This document shows, in pieces, positions 11,151-21,935 of a stretch of DNA of 64,000 nucleotides. The notes beneath the pieces are model-generated. The model saw only the letters and a list, made by a program, of their open reading frames with translations. It did not search any database and was not told the origin of the DNA. The stretch comes from Nephrocerus scutellatus. Its lineage: Eukaryota; Arthropoda; Insecta; Diptera; Pipunculidae. Where the stretch lies: contig OX352765.1 of assembly GCA_947095585.1 (NCBI GenBank), positions 61,451,123 through 61,515,122 of the forward strand, in the 5' to 3' direction. The position numbers and the translations under genes are program-made. The stretch's first letter is position 1. Each line of letters begins with the position of its first letter.

Positions 11151-12593
11151 AAATGCTGATGCAAAATAGTCTTAGGCGCACCAGACCAGATATGGCAATT
11201 GCACTCAAGTTTTGGGCGAAAAAAAGCCTTGTAAATGGTAACCAGATCAGAGGGAGTGAAATATTTCTTGCACCGGGCTAGAAAACCTAAACATTTCGCA
11301 GCATTTTTAGCGACGGTAAATATCTGGTCATTCCAACGAAGCTTGTCGTTAACGCACATACCAGTTTCCTCGATGCAAGTGCCATTCATGGATAATGGCA
11401 TGGGGTTTAGGATTCGCTTGGACGACAGGAGACAGCATTGGGTTTTGGAAGCGTTAAATTCTACTCGATTGATTTCTCCCCATTGTATTATGCTGTCAAG
11501 GTCAGAATTTGACGTGCTTAACATACGAAGTTGTTTGAGTTCCACATCAGAGGTAAAGGGACGTTCCTCAAACTTATATGAGAAGCTGAGAGTGCTGTCG
11601 TCAGCGAAAGAGTGAATTGGATTAGAAGTCACAGATAAGAGATCATTAATAAAAACGAGAAAGAGTGTCGGGGATAGAACAGAGCCCTGGGGAACGCCAG
11701 CATTTATGTGGTGTATTTCAGATTTGAAACCGTCTAAAACAACTTAAATTGAGCGGTCCAAAAGATAGCTTCTAATCCATTGAAGCAGTTTATCATCGAC
11801 ACCATAAGCACGCATTTTAGACAAAAGAGCTTGATGCCAAACTCTGTCAAATGCCTTTGAAATATCGAGTGCAACAGCTTTGCTTTCTCCAAAATGATGC
11901 AACGATCGGTTCCACTGTTCGGTGAGATAAACCATCAAATCACTAGTAGAACGTTGCCCACGAAACCCATACTGCCGGTCACTAAGGATTACGTTGGTTT
12001 CAAGATATATCTTAAGCTGATAATTGATCAGCGTTTCCATGACCTTGGAAAGAATGGATGTAAGTGCTATGGGTCGGTACAAAGAAGGAGACGACGGTTC
12101 GCCTTTTTTGGGTATGGGCTGGAAAAATGCAGTTTTCCAACTTCTCGGGAAGAGTCCAGAAGAATAGGATAGATGGAAAAGCTTACGCAATGGTAATGCC
12201 AGCGTGTTCTTCCAACACCTCTTCAGAACTAATGGAGAAATACCATCTGGACCAGCGCATTTGTGTGTGTTGAGATCATTTAAAACTCTAGCAACTGCAT
12301 GAGTACGAAAAAATATCTGTCCCATAGAGTGTTCAATACTCTGAGGTGCAGGAGACGGCAATGCACAATATGAAAGCGGATAGCTGCGAAATGCGCAGCA
12401 AACATATTGGCCTTGTCCATAGAGCTGACAACTGGAATGTCATTATAAATGAGCGTTGGAATCGACGACGAGGCTGAATTTTTGATTCTTTTCACGAAAG
12501 ACCAAAAATGTTTACTACCTTTGGGACATTGTAGTATTTTTTGCCTTAATTTTCGGTCGTAGGCGAATTTGACTCGCCGAAGATGGGCATTAT
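11151..12593 (-). pseudogene. Non-LTR retrotransposon (Jockey/CR1-like), copy 2
   Basis: Near-identical by eye to the middle of the intact LINE ORF (25759-28704): it covers the RT fingers at 12495-11744 and the palm and thumb at 11632-11151 (HSFADDSTLSF is intact). Differences include a frameshift near 12360, a stop just inside the strand SIQVVL near 11744, and loss of the LAIL segment near 11360. Both ends are missing: 5' truncated at 12593, and cut at 11151 within the frame, with no 3' UTR or poly(A). A lost 3' end is not what target-primed insertion leaves, so a later deletion is likely. Confidence 0.88.
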
Positions 12594-12700
12594 GGGATGG
12601 GATATATACTGGAAGTGGTTAAGAGTCTCTCACTGTTCTACACGAACAAACTTTTGACGGGAACAGTAATCTACTGAACCCATACCCACAACGCAGCTCG

Positions 12701-13360
12701 TGTAATATTTTAGCCAGAGATAAGTAGATTCAATCGCTTTCTCTTCCTAACATATTACACCCTGGCTGTAAGTCGACAAGCAGTACCCGCAGGGCGAAAT
12801 GAGTAGATTCAATCGCTTTTTCGTCACTGAGGATCTGTTCTGCCGAAATCTCTCGTGGGCTTGCAAGGGACAAGTAGATTTAATCGCTTTTCCTTACTTG
12901 CGCCACTCTTTGTAGACCGGCATAGGAAGTAAGTAGATTTAATCGCCTCTTCCTCAGTTAGAGCCCACTGGTCAATCGCATATAGCGGGGAATAGGTGAC
13001 GTCAGTCTGTGTTTCCCCACTATAACCAATTATTTTCATTCGACTGCGAAGTCCGACTGTGGTATAGGGTATTGGATGCGCCAATCTCCTGCAAATACCT
13101 CTATACGTAGGCTTAGGAATATATATATTTAAGTATAAATAAGTAGCTATTTTTAGTTTAAGCACTTGAAAGACATGTAATTTACTATTAAAATCTCAAG
13201 AAGAGAAGAAAAGAAACAGAAAATAAATAAAGACAAAAACCAAAATATCAATAAAAAACCGAATTCTTATTTATAAGGAACAACAACAATTTGTAACACC
13301 GAAGTAGAGGAGAAGAACCCTGGGTAAGCCGGCGAGCGTCACCCGAGTACACACGTTACA
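12701..13360 (+). repeat. 5' LTR of gag-only LTR retrotransposon
   Basis: Starts TGTAATATT and ends ACGTTACA, giving TGTAA...TTACA inverted ends. About 270 bp at its 3' end match the LTR at 16102-16445 with roughly six visible substitutions. The U3 part has four copies of AGTAGATTYAATCGCYTTT (near 12723, 12802, 12873 and 12933). An AATAAATAAAG polyadenylation-like signal lies near 13224. It is 660 bp against 344 bp for the 3' partner. Confidence 0.85.
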
Positions 13361-13799
13361 AATTTGGCGCCAGGGACTATATTAAAATAGTCACCCCCCG
13401 GCAAAAAAAAAAAAAAAAAAATCATATATAAATAATATAAGCAAAACGACAGGAATGGTCGCAGTAATTGCGTAAAGCCTAGTCGAAATATTAGTAAACG
13501 ACACGAATGGTCGCACCGAAAGAAACATATTTAGAGCCCGTTTTAATATAAGTCGACAACCAGAATAGTCGCATCATCAGAAAAATTTAAACCAACGTAA
13601 ATATAAGCAGACGTTACGAACGGTCGTATCACCAGAAAATTAAATAGAACCAACACTAGTTTAAGCGAACGACTAGAATAGTAGCAGCAAAGAAAATTTT
13701 ATTTACGAAAGAGACATCTACCGGGCCACCTACCAAAGGGAAAAGGTTGCTGATATTGGTGAAAGCGTCACCACTGACATAGAGCAACAAACCACCTTT
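13361..13799 (+). promoter_or_regulatory. Primer-binding-like site and leader with five short degenerate repeats
   Basis: Directly after the LTR comes TTTGGCGCCAGGGAC (13363-13377), which resembles a lysine-tRNA-type primer-binding site with an internal deletion. An A run (13395-13413) follows. Five degenerate units of about 50-65 bp then carry a CGAC...GAATGGTCGCA-like core (near 13447, 13498, 13553, 13610 and 13668). No coding frame is supported before 13800. Confidence 0.55.
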
Positions 13800-14796
13800 T
13801 TGGCAATGGCAAACACAGACACTGGACTGAGTGCGTCTGGGTTGTACTCTTTGCGAAAAGAAGAGTTGATCAGCGAACTGGAGCATCGTGGCCTAGACCA
13901 GACAGGAACCGTAGATGAACTACGAAAGAAATTAGCAGCTGAATTAAAAAAGTTCAAATCGTGTGAAGACCTGCGAACTGGGGAAATAGCAGCAACAAAC
14001 AGAAAAATGGTCGAAATTCCCATAGTCATTCATCCAGCAGTAGATGCAAGTACTTCGCAGCCGCTAGCCTATCGTCCATCTGACTCTGAGGTCATGGATA
14101 AAGTTAGGAAATGAAATGTAAGGTATGATGGAGGTACGAACAACCCATTAGAATTTTTGGAACGCGTATTTAACTGGCTGATTGTTACCAGTTGCCTCTT
14201 GACCGAATTGTACGCACGCTACCCGAATTATTAAAAGGGAACGCGCTAGTGTGGTACAGAAACAATAAAGAATTGTTAAATAGCTGGGACACATTTAGCG
14301 AAGAACTGCGCCGTTTCTTTTTACCTCCGCGGTTCTACTCACAACTACTAGACCGCATTCGAAATAGAACACAGGTGAATAAAGAAAAAGGGAAGGAGTT
14401 CATCACTGCGATTAAGGCCCTGATGGGATGGCATACTCCCCTCATGACCGATGAGAAGCTGCAGAGAATTTATGACAACTTGCGCCCTGAGTACCGGCAT
14501 TACATTAAACGCCGAGAATTCACAAATTTGTCAGAACTCATCGCCCTCATCGACGACTTCGAGTGCCTGATGGCTGAACAACATTCGTCACGGCCTATGC
14601 AGATGCAGAATCGGCAAGTACCACTACGCTCTACTGCACCACCGTTTCGTCACACAGCACCACCGTTCCAACCGGCCGTTGAGCCACCCACGCACTATAG
14701 TCCATCAGCACCCCAGCAGGTGCCCGTTGCATACCAGACGACCATCCAGTCAGCTCGACAAATCTTCGCGCCAACACAACAAAACACGATGTAACA

Positions 14797-15032
14797 TATC
14801 CGCATCATGCAAGTAATGTCACATACCCAATCGTGGCCAACGATGTAACATATCCGCATCATGCCAGTAATGTCACATACCCAATCGTGGCCAGCGATGT
14901 AACATATCCCTATTATTTACCGATCGCCAGTGATGTGCCGTATCCACATCAAATACCGAATAGCAGCGATGTAACATATCCCTATTATTTACCGATCGCC
15001 AGTGATGTGCCGTATCCACATCATAAACCGAC
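14797..15032 (+). repeat. In-frame tandem repeats coding DV(T/P)YP units
   Basis: GATGTAACATATCC and its variants recur seven times or more at roughly 30-60 bp spacing, with a nearly exact higher-order unit of about 69 bp (CCCTATTATTTACCGATCGC appears at 14908 and 14980). They code repeating DVTYP/DVPYP peptides between the capsid and the zinc knuckles. Confidence 0.8.
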
Positions 15033-15094
15033 TAGACCAGCTGTCCGATCCATACGACCAGTTGAACAAACAGCCCAAGCAGACATTCAAAACT

Positions 15095-15532
15095 GGCGAT
15101 CACCCATCGTCCAAATGGTCAACAAACCAGTTGAAGCCAGACGTCCAGCAGAATCCCCAGAGAATTGTCTCCAACCGCACCTCCCATTACAACCCGTCAA
15201 ACCGACAAAAATGACAGGTTGTAGGACGTGTGGACAGTTTGGACACAACCACTGTACCGTCCCTGATCAGAACCATCGACACTCGTGTCGCACCGAAGCA
15301 CAACACAAAGACATTCCAAGCTGGTGATTAACCGTCGTCCAAATGGTCAACACATCCGTTGAAGCCAGACGTCCAGCAGAATCACCAGCGAATCGTCTCC
15401 AATCTCACTTCCTATTACAACCAGTCAAACCAACAAATCTGACAAGTTGTAGGACGTGTAGACAGCTTGGACACACCCACCGTACCTGCCATGAGCTGAA
15501 CAATCGACTCTTAGGTCGCACCGACCAACGAC
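15095..15532 (+). repeat. Tandem duplication of the zinc-knuckle module, about 235 bp
   Basis: Two copies (about 15100-15326 and 15335-15532) share GTCCAAATGGTCAACA, GAAGCCAGACGTCCAGCAGA, AACC(C/A)GTCAAACC and AGGACGTGTRGACAG. Each codes VEARRPAESP followed by one Cys/His knuckle. The second knuckle keeps the CX2CX4HX4C spacing, while the first has lost one residue of spacing. The copies have diverged by about 15-20%, so the duplication is old. Confidence 0.8.
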
Positions 15533-16101
15533 ACGACGTAAAATCAGTTTTGGGAATACCGCATATTTTAAAACCGTCACTGCATCTTATTTTTAAATCG
15601 CCAAGGCAGAAGTCGATGTCTTTAAATCGACCGACTCCGAAGGTTATTTACGTTCGAGAAAGTACTACCGCTCCGAAAACCAATACCAGAAATAAAATTC
15701 CAAGGACAGTACCGGCACCGACCACACCGCTCAACATCGAAGACGACTACCGATTCATAAGTCGCTACCGCTCTGATGATGACCAGCGTTACAGCCCTGT
15801 CTACCAAAACATTATTAGATTATTAGATTATGATTAGATTATAAGAACCGAAAAAAAAATATATATATGTATATAAGAACCGAAAAAAAATATATAAAAG
15901 AACCCCAAAACAGAAAACCAGGAAGAAAAAGGATAGATAAAAAAAAAACAAAAAAATATATATAAAATAAAACAAAAAAAACCTGGATAGAAAAAAAAAC
16001 AAACCTAGCCTTAAGCATATAATCAAAGATAGATTCTTTCTTTTGTAACAAGGACCGGTGACTGGCACGACAAATAAAGGTTATCCCACAAAGTAGAGTC
16101 G

Positions 16102-16445
16102 TGTAATATTTTAGCCAGAGGTAAGTAGATTCAATCGCTTTTCCTTACTTGCGCCACTCTTTGTTGACTTTGTTGACTATAACCTCTATACGTAGGTTTA
16201 GGAATATATATATTTAAGTATAAATAAGTAGCTATTTTTAGTTTAAGCACTTGAAAGACATGTAATTTAATATTAAAATCTCAGGAAGAGAAGAAAAGAA
16301 ACAGAAAATAAATAAAGACAAAAACCAAAATATCAATAAAAAACCGAATTCTTATTTATAAGGAACAACAACAATTTGTAAAACCGAAGTAGAGGAGAAG
16401 AACCCTGGGTAAGCCGGCGAGCGTCACACGAGTACAAACGTTACA
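16102..16445 (+). repeat. 3' LTR of the gag-only element
   Basis: TGTAATATT...ACGTTACA, 344 bp. It lacks about 316 bp of the U3 repeats found in the 5' LTR and keeps only one AGTAGATTCAATCGCTTTT copy. A weak purine tract (AAAGTAGAG) precedes it. The flanking bases do not match those left of 12701, so no target-site duplication is visible. Confidence 0.85.
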
Positions 16446-16559
16446 AAAAATTGGTTAAATATTACTTAACCAAAAAATTGTTTTTGGTTAACGCTAACCA
16501 TTTTCGGAGTAATGCATATTGATGCTCTAGAAATGATGTGAAACCGAGACCGAAGCAGA

Positions 16560-17050
16560 CAAAATCAATACTCAATAGTTAAAATGACAAAAATAAAAGA
16601 GGTAGACATAAAGGGACCAGTTATTAGCCTCTCTCTAATTTTTTCAATATGCTGCAAGTTTTCTGCGTTAAATCTTTGAAGATACGGCAAACTCAATAAT
16701 TCTTGATGATTCGTAATGTTTAGGAGAGCGGATGTTAGCGATCCTGGTAATTTCTTTATGATATTCTTTTGGTTCCTGTATAGGGACTCATTAATCTTTG
16801 CTTCATCGTTAAAAGTGAGTAGGATTGTGCGAGTGCCATTTTTCTCGATACCATCGTTAGTTTTTATTGTGACAGTTTTGTCGTTGATAATTATACACCA
16901 TCGTCGATTATTGAAAGTGATTCAAGATGAGAGGGCCGAGTGGTGCAGTATGCGTTACCACCTGAATGAAGTTGTTGTGCACATGTTGAATAAGTCAGCT
17001 TTTTACAAAATTATGTTGTCAGGGTGGCGCTGCAGTTTCCGATAACCAAT
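16560..17050 (-). pseudogene. Errantivirus-like envelope remnant, copy 1
   Basis: Minus strand frames give a serine/cysteine-poor ectodomain tail, then the run LSLPYLQRF, an ENLQHIEKI segment and a hydrophobic stretch (SFIFVILTI) ending at a stop near 16570. The order (ectodomain, helix, membrane segment) fits the C-terminal end of an insect errantivirus Env. It is frameshifted at its N-terminal side near 16870, and most of env is absent. It lies 3' of the gypsy pol on the same strand, as env should. The family call rests on pattern memory, so it is moderate. Confidence 0.55.
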
Positions 17051-17165
17051 ATTTGGTTTTCAAATTCTGTTACATTGTTTTCGACGTTAAAATGAAAGAT
17101 TACATTATTATGCTGAACTGGGTATAAGGTCTATTTTTGGATAGTTAATTAAGAACTTATTATCT

Positions 17166-17462
17166 TATAGAACTCTAACATTAGCAACCTTCATTAAATA
17201 TGTTATAGTTATATTTGTAGAGCGCTAATCGATTATTCCATTGAAGTTATTAGAATCAAAATTTTGTGGGTTCACTATACCAATCTTTGTGAGGGTAATT
17301 GATAACATTAATTATCTAATAAAACTCTAACATTAAAAACTTCCATTAAATCTGTTATAGTTATATTTGTAGAGTGCTTATTGATTATTCAATTCAATTC
17401 ATTTAAATCCAAAATTCGTGGGTTCACTATCCCAATCTTTGTAAAGGTAATTGATAACATTG
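17166..17462. repeat. Degenerate 160-bp tandem pair within gypsy DNA
   Basis: Units at 17166-17320 and 17328-17462 share ACTCTAACATTA, GTTATAGTTATATTTGTAGA, GTGGGTTCACTAT and GGTAATTGATAACATT. They recur at 19619-19915 in the second duplication unit. Function unknown. They probably lie in the decayed env region. Confidence 0.75.
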
Positions 17463-17639
17463 AGCTTTCTATCTGAAATCAAAATTATATTTCTTGCAAG
17501 TAGATTTTCATATAAATGTTCACTATCAATTACTTTAGCTTTTGTGTACGTCTTTTTTTACAACATCAAATATTTTTTCTATTAGAGTTGTTCTATATAA
17601 AGAATTAATGAAGTGTCTAAACAAAATTAACGTTCTTTT

Positions 17640-18328
17640 CAGTGATTATGTACCTTCTTCAATTATTATCTGATTCTGAAAACAATTGAGAGGCTTATCT
17701 GTCGATTCAATAGTATAAGACAAAGAAATATCGCTGTGTATTGTAGCAAGGTCAGTATTTGCATCTTCTTCTAAAGTATGATAATTTCGTAAAGCGTGGA
17801 TATTTTCTGAATCGTGACTATTTTGTAAAGTAAGAATATTTTCTTCCGATAACGCGTCAGCGACGTGGTTTTCCTTCCCAGGTTAATAAAAAATTTGAGC
17901 ATTGTGTTCATCAATCAATGCTTTCCATCTTTTTATTTTGGCGTTTTGATTTCGGTCTGAAACCGTAAACGTACCTAAGCTGTTGATGATCCGTAAAAAT
18001 ATTTAAATGTTTTACCCTGTATAGATAATTTCTAAGGCTTTTTAGAGCCCAGAAAATTGCGAGCAATTCGCATTCATTGGTTGCAAAATTCAATTCCCTT
18101 TCTTGAGTTGATCACCTCTCAACTTCGTTTGAAGCTCTAAAACAGTCCCAAACACGAAACATAGATTTCATTTGAGCTTGCAAATTTGGACTCAATTATT
18201 TCTGGATCTAGAGCCCCCTTTTCTATTAATTCAGGGGTGGCTCGAATACAGGCAATATAGTGCGATTACAGTTCTCTAAATCATGGTTATTGGTTTCCGA
18301 TTTTGAGACAAAACTGCTACCAAGCCAT
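17640..18328 (-). pseudogene. Gypsy RNase H domain and tether, copy 1
   Basis: Minus strand: ASAYGLVAVLSQ-type RNase H start near 18320-18295, about 190 bp of foreign sequence (near 18110-18285), then RELNFATNECELLAIFWALK and HLNIFTDHQQLR (17911-18110), and KENHVADALSEENIL near 17850, ending at a stop near 17642. This is the usual Ty3/gypsy order RNase H to connection. The integrase that should follow is missing before the env remnant. Copy 2 is at 20093-20945. Confidence 0.85.
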
Positions 18329-18554
18329 AGAACCGAAAAAAAATATATAAAAGAACCCCAAAACAGAAAACCAGGAAGAAAAAGGATAGATAAAAAAAAA
18401 ACAAAAAAATATATATAAAATAAAACAAAAAAAACCTGGATAGAAAAAAAAACAAACCTAGCCTTAAGCATATAATCAAAGATAGATTCTTTCTTTTGTA
18501 ACAAGGACCGGTGACTGGCACGACAAATAAAGGTTATCCCACAAAGTAGAGTCG

Positions 18555-18898
18555 TGTAATATTTTAGCCAGAGGTAAGTAGATTCAATCGCTTTTCCTTA
18601 CTTGCGCCACTCTTTGTTGACTTTGTTGACTATAACCTCTATACGTAGGTTTAGGAATATATATATTTAAGTATAAATAAGTAGCTATTTTTAGTTTAAG
18701 CACTTGAAAGACATGTAATTTAATATTAAAATCTCAGGAAGAGAAGAAAAGAAACAGAAAATAAATAAAGACAAAAACCAAAATATCAATAAAAAACCGA
18801 ATTCTTATTTATAAGGAACAACAACAATTTGTAAAACCGAAGTAGAGGAGAAGAACCCTGGGTAAGCCGGCGAGCGTCACACGAGTACAAACGTTACA
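18555..18898 (+). repeat. Duplicate of the 344-bp 3' LTR
   Basis: The same TGTAATATT...ACGTTACA LTR as 16102-16445, carried by the segmental duplication rather than by a new insertion, because the flanking DNA is duplicated with it. Confidence 0.92.
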
Positions 18899-19012
18899 AA
18901 AAATTGGTTAAATATTACTTAACCAAAAAATTGTTTTTGGTTAACGCTAACCATTTTCGGAGTAATGCATATTGATGCTCTAGAAATGATGTGAAACCGA
19001 GACCGAAGCAGA

Positions 19013-19503
19013 CAAAATCAATACTCAATAGTTAAAATGACAAAAATAAAAGAGGTAGACATAAAGGGACCAGTTATTAGCCTCTCTCTAATTTTTTCAA
19101 TATGCTGCAAGTTTTCTGCGTTAAATCTTTGAAGATACGGCAAACTCAATAATTCTTGATGATTCGTAATGTTTAGGAGAGCGGATGTTAGCGATCCTGG
19201 TAATTTCTTTATGATATTCTTTTGGTTCCTGTATAGGGACTCATTAATCTTTGCTTCATCGTTAAAAGTGAGTAGGATTGTGCGAGTGCCATTTTTCTCG
19301 ATACCATCGTTAGTTTTTATTGTGACAGTTTTGTCGTTGATAATTATACACCATCGTCGATTATTGAAAGTGATTCAAGATGAGAGGGCCGAGTGGTGCA
19401 GTATGCGTTACCACCTGAATGAAGTTGTTGTGCACATGTTGAATAAGTCAGCTTTTTACAAAATTATGTTGTCAGGGTGGCGCTGCAGTTTCCGATAACC
19501 AAT
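19013..19503 (-). pseudogene. Errantivirus-like envelope remnant, copy 2
   Basis: Duplicate of 16560-17050 at +2453 bp with the same frames and the same breaks. It was copied by the segmental duplication, so it gives no independent evidence of env function. Confidence 0.55.
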
Positions 19504-20092
19504 ATTTGGTTTTCAAATTCTGTTACATTGTTTTCGACGTTAAAATGAAAGATTACATTATTATGCTGAACTGGGTATAAGGTCTATTTTTGGATAGTTA
19601 ATTAAGAACTTATTATCTTATAGAACTCTAACATTAGCAACCTTCATTAAATATGTTATAGTTATATTTGTAGAGCGCTAATCGATTATTCCATTGAAGT
19701 TATTAGAATCAAAATTTTGTGGGTTCACTATACCAATCTTTGTGAGGGTAATTGATAACATTAATTATCTAATAAAACTCTAACATTAAAAACTTCCATT
19801 AAATCTGTTATAGTTATATTTGTAGAGTGCTTATTGATTATTCAATTCAATTCATTTAAATCCAAAATTCGTGGGTTCACTATCCCAATCTTTGTAAAGG
19901 TAATTGATAACATTGAGCTTTCTATCTGAAATCAAAATTATATTTCTTGCAAGTAGATTTTCATATAAATGTTCACTATCAATTACTTTAGCTTTTGTGT
20001 ACGTCTTTTTTTACAACATCAAATATTTTTTCTATTAGAGTTGTTCTATATAAAGAATTAATGAAGTGTCTAAACAAAATTAACGTTCTTTT

Positions 20093-20945
20093 CAGTGATT
20101 ATGTACCTTCTTCAATTATTATCTGATTCTGAAAACAATTGAGAGGCTTATCTGTCGATTCAATAGTATAAGACAAAGAAATATCGCTGTGTATTGTAGC
20201 AAGGTCAGTATTTGCATCTTCTTCTAAAGTATGATAATTTCGTAAAGCGTGGATATTTTCTGAATCGTGACTATTTTGTAAAGTAAGAATATTTTCTTCC
20301 GATAACGCGTCAGCGACGTGGTTTTCCTTCCCAGGTTAATAAAAAATTTGAGCATTGTGTTCATCAATCAATGCTTTCCATCTTTTTATTTTGGCGTTTT
20401 GATTTCGGTCTGAAACCGTAAACGTACCTAAGCTGTTGATGATCCGTAAAAATATTTAAATGTTTTACCCTGTATAGATAATTTCTAAGGCTTTTTAGAG
20501 CCCAGAAAATTGCGAGCAATTCGCATTCATTGGTTGCAAAATTCAATTCCCTTTCTTGAGTTGATCACCTCTCAACTTCGTTTGAAGCTCTAAAACAGTC
20601 CCAAACACGAAACATAGATTTCATTTGAGCTTGCAAATTTGGACTCAATTATTTCTGGATCTAGAGCCCCCTTTTCTATTAATTCAGGGGTGGCTCGAAT
20701 ACAGGCAATATAGTGCGATTACAGTTCTCTAAATCATGGTTATTGGTTTCCGATTTTGAGACAAAACTGCTACCAAGCCATAGGCCGAAGCATCAGTTGT
20801 CAGGTCAAATGGTTTTTTATAGTCAGGATAAAGTAACATAACATCTTCAGGTGCCAAAATCTTTTTAAGCTTATTAAAAGCTTGAAGATTTGCTTCGTTA
20901 AAGCTTATTTGATTGCCTCATTTTTACTTGCGGTCGTTTGAATTC
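20093..20945 (-). pseudogene. Gypsy RNase H domain, copy 2, joined to RT
   Basis: Same content as 17640-18328, but here the minus-strand reading is preceded by the RT thumb side (frames at about 20790-20945: a KLKKILAPEDVMLLYPD-type connection and FDLTTDASAYGL), so RNase H is continuous with RT at 20950-21596. The foreign segment inside RNase H (near 20563-20738) is present here too, so it predates the duplication. Confidence 0.85.
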
Positions 20946-20949
20946 CACC

Positions 20950-21604
20950 TTGGGACTTTTTTTTAAAGAAATTTGATTTTTCAAGAGAAATCGCATTTTG
21001 GCATCATCATCAGCATCTCTAAGAGTCAGTCGATGTGGTCGACATGGTCTTTCATATTTTCTGAAAAAATAATAAGGTCATCGAAGTAAACGTAGCATGA
21101 GTTCCCTATTCGTTCCCTAAGCACATCTTCGATGGCTCTTTGAAAAATGTTTGTCATATTTTCCAGTCCGAAAGGCAGCCTGCAAAATTTATATTTGCCA
21201 ACCGGAAATACAGTTTTCAATAAAATCCCGATTTGAGGTCCAATGTTGTGAATTACCTAGCTTTCCCTAGGTTTAACGGAATAACACTCACGTAGGGGTA
21301 GGGTATTTGTCGGATACTGTTTTAGAATTTAGTTTCCTAAAATTTATAACAAGTCGTTTTTTAGTATTCCCTTTTTTGTCCACCAACCATATTATATGTA
21401 ATATTGTAGGTTGATATAGATGTTCGGATATGCCATCTTTTAAAAGGTTGCTAGTTTCCATATTCACAAAATTTGCTACACCCATTGGATATGGATAAAG
21501 CTTGGAATATACGGAATCCGCATTTTCCGTGCGAATGGTTGCAACAATATTTGTATGGAAAGGACATGCCTCATTAGGTTCTGCAAAGACACCCATTCGG
21601 CTTT
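20950..21604 (-). pseudogene. Gypsy reverse transcriptase (errantivirus-like)
   Basis: Minus strand from 21604: FAEPNEACPFHT and NIVATIRTENADSVYSKLYP lead into the RT fingers (IWLVDKKGNTKKRLVINFRK, then KLNSKTVSDKYPTP) at 21288-21530. A short frame loss follows, then the palm FPVGKYKFCRLPFGLEN and FQRAIEDVLRERIG, with the YVYFDDLIIFS catalytic box at 21026-21220. The FDD box is intact, but frameshifts at about 21230-21290 and 21000 break the protein. The same frame is interrupted upstream by mitochondrial DNA (21605-21935). Confidence 0.9.

Positions 21605-21935
<331 letters not shown>

Larger units (their letters stand above)
13800..15837 (+). pseudogene. Retrotransposon Gag with SAP-like N-terminus and two zinc knuckles; no pol
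   Basis: Gag only, in pieces. 13800-14111 has a SAP-like helix pair (YSLRKEELISELEHRGL, then GTVDELRKKLA). A TGA at 14112 replaces a Trp in RKWNVRYDGG-type capsid sequence, and one frameshift follows near 14186. 14192-14794 is the capsid core (LPELLKGNALVWYRNN; LRRFFLPPRF; RTQ). 14795-15327 is a proline-rich tail of DVTYP-type repeats and a knuckle (CRTCGQFGHNHC). 15335-15837 is a second copy of that module with CRTCRQLGHTHRTC and a basic tail. Capsid and SAP order fits a Ty3/gypsy-type Gag. No protease, RT or integrase lies between the two LTRs, so the element must borrow them. Arc-like domesticated Gag is an alternative, but the LTRs argue for a mobile element. Confidence 0.82.
15876..18328. 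repeat. Tandem duplication, unit 1 (2453 bp)
   Basis: This unit and 18329-20781 show the same sequence at a constant 2453-bp offset. I saw no difference in the stretches compared, including the open frames at 16716-17045 and 17911-18093. The left edge lies inside the gag-only element and the right edge inside the gypsy RNase H. The junction CCATAG|AACC has a 2-bp (AG) overlap. Confidence 0.95.
18329..20781. repeat. Tandem duplication, unit 2 (2453 bp)
   Basis: Second unit of the duplication, continuous at its right edge with the rest of the gypsy pol (20782 onward). Because the pol frame continues from this unit into RT, this is probably the original right-hand context. Unit 1 is continuous with the gag-only element on its left, which is the original left-hand context. 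Confidence 0.95.

Noticed and set aside
15823..16068. Phe/Tyr-rich minus-strand frames, repeated at 18226-18521
   Set aside because: They translate an A-rich tract next to the LTR. Low complexity, not a membrane protein.
16716..17045. 109-codon plus-strand frame present twice
   Set aside because: It is the opposite strand of the env-like remnant and is repeated only because of the segmental duplication.
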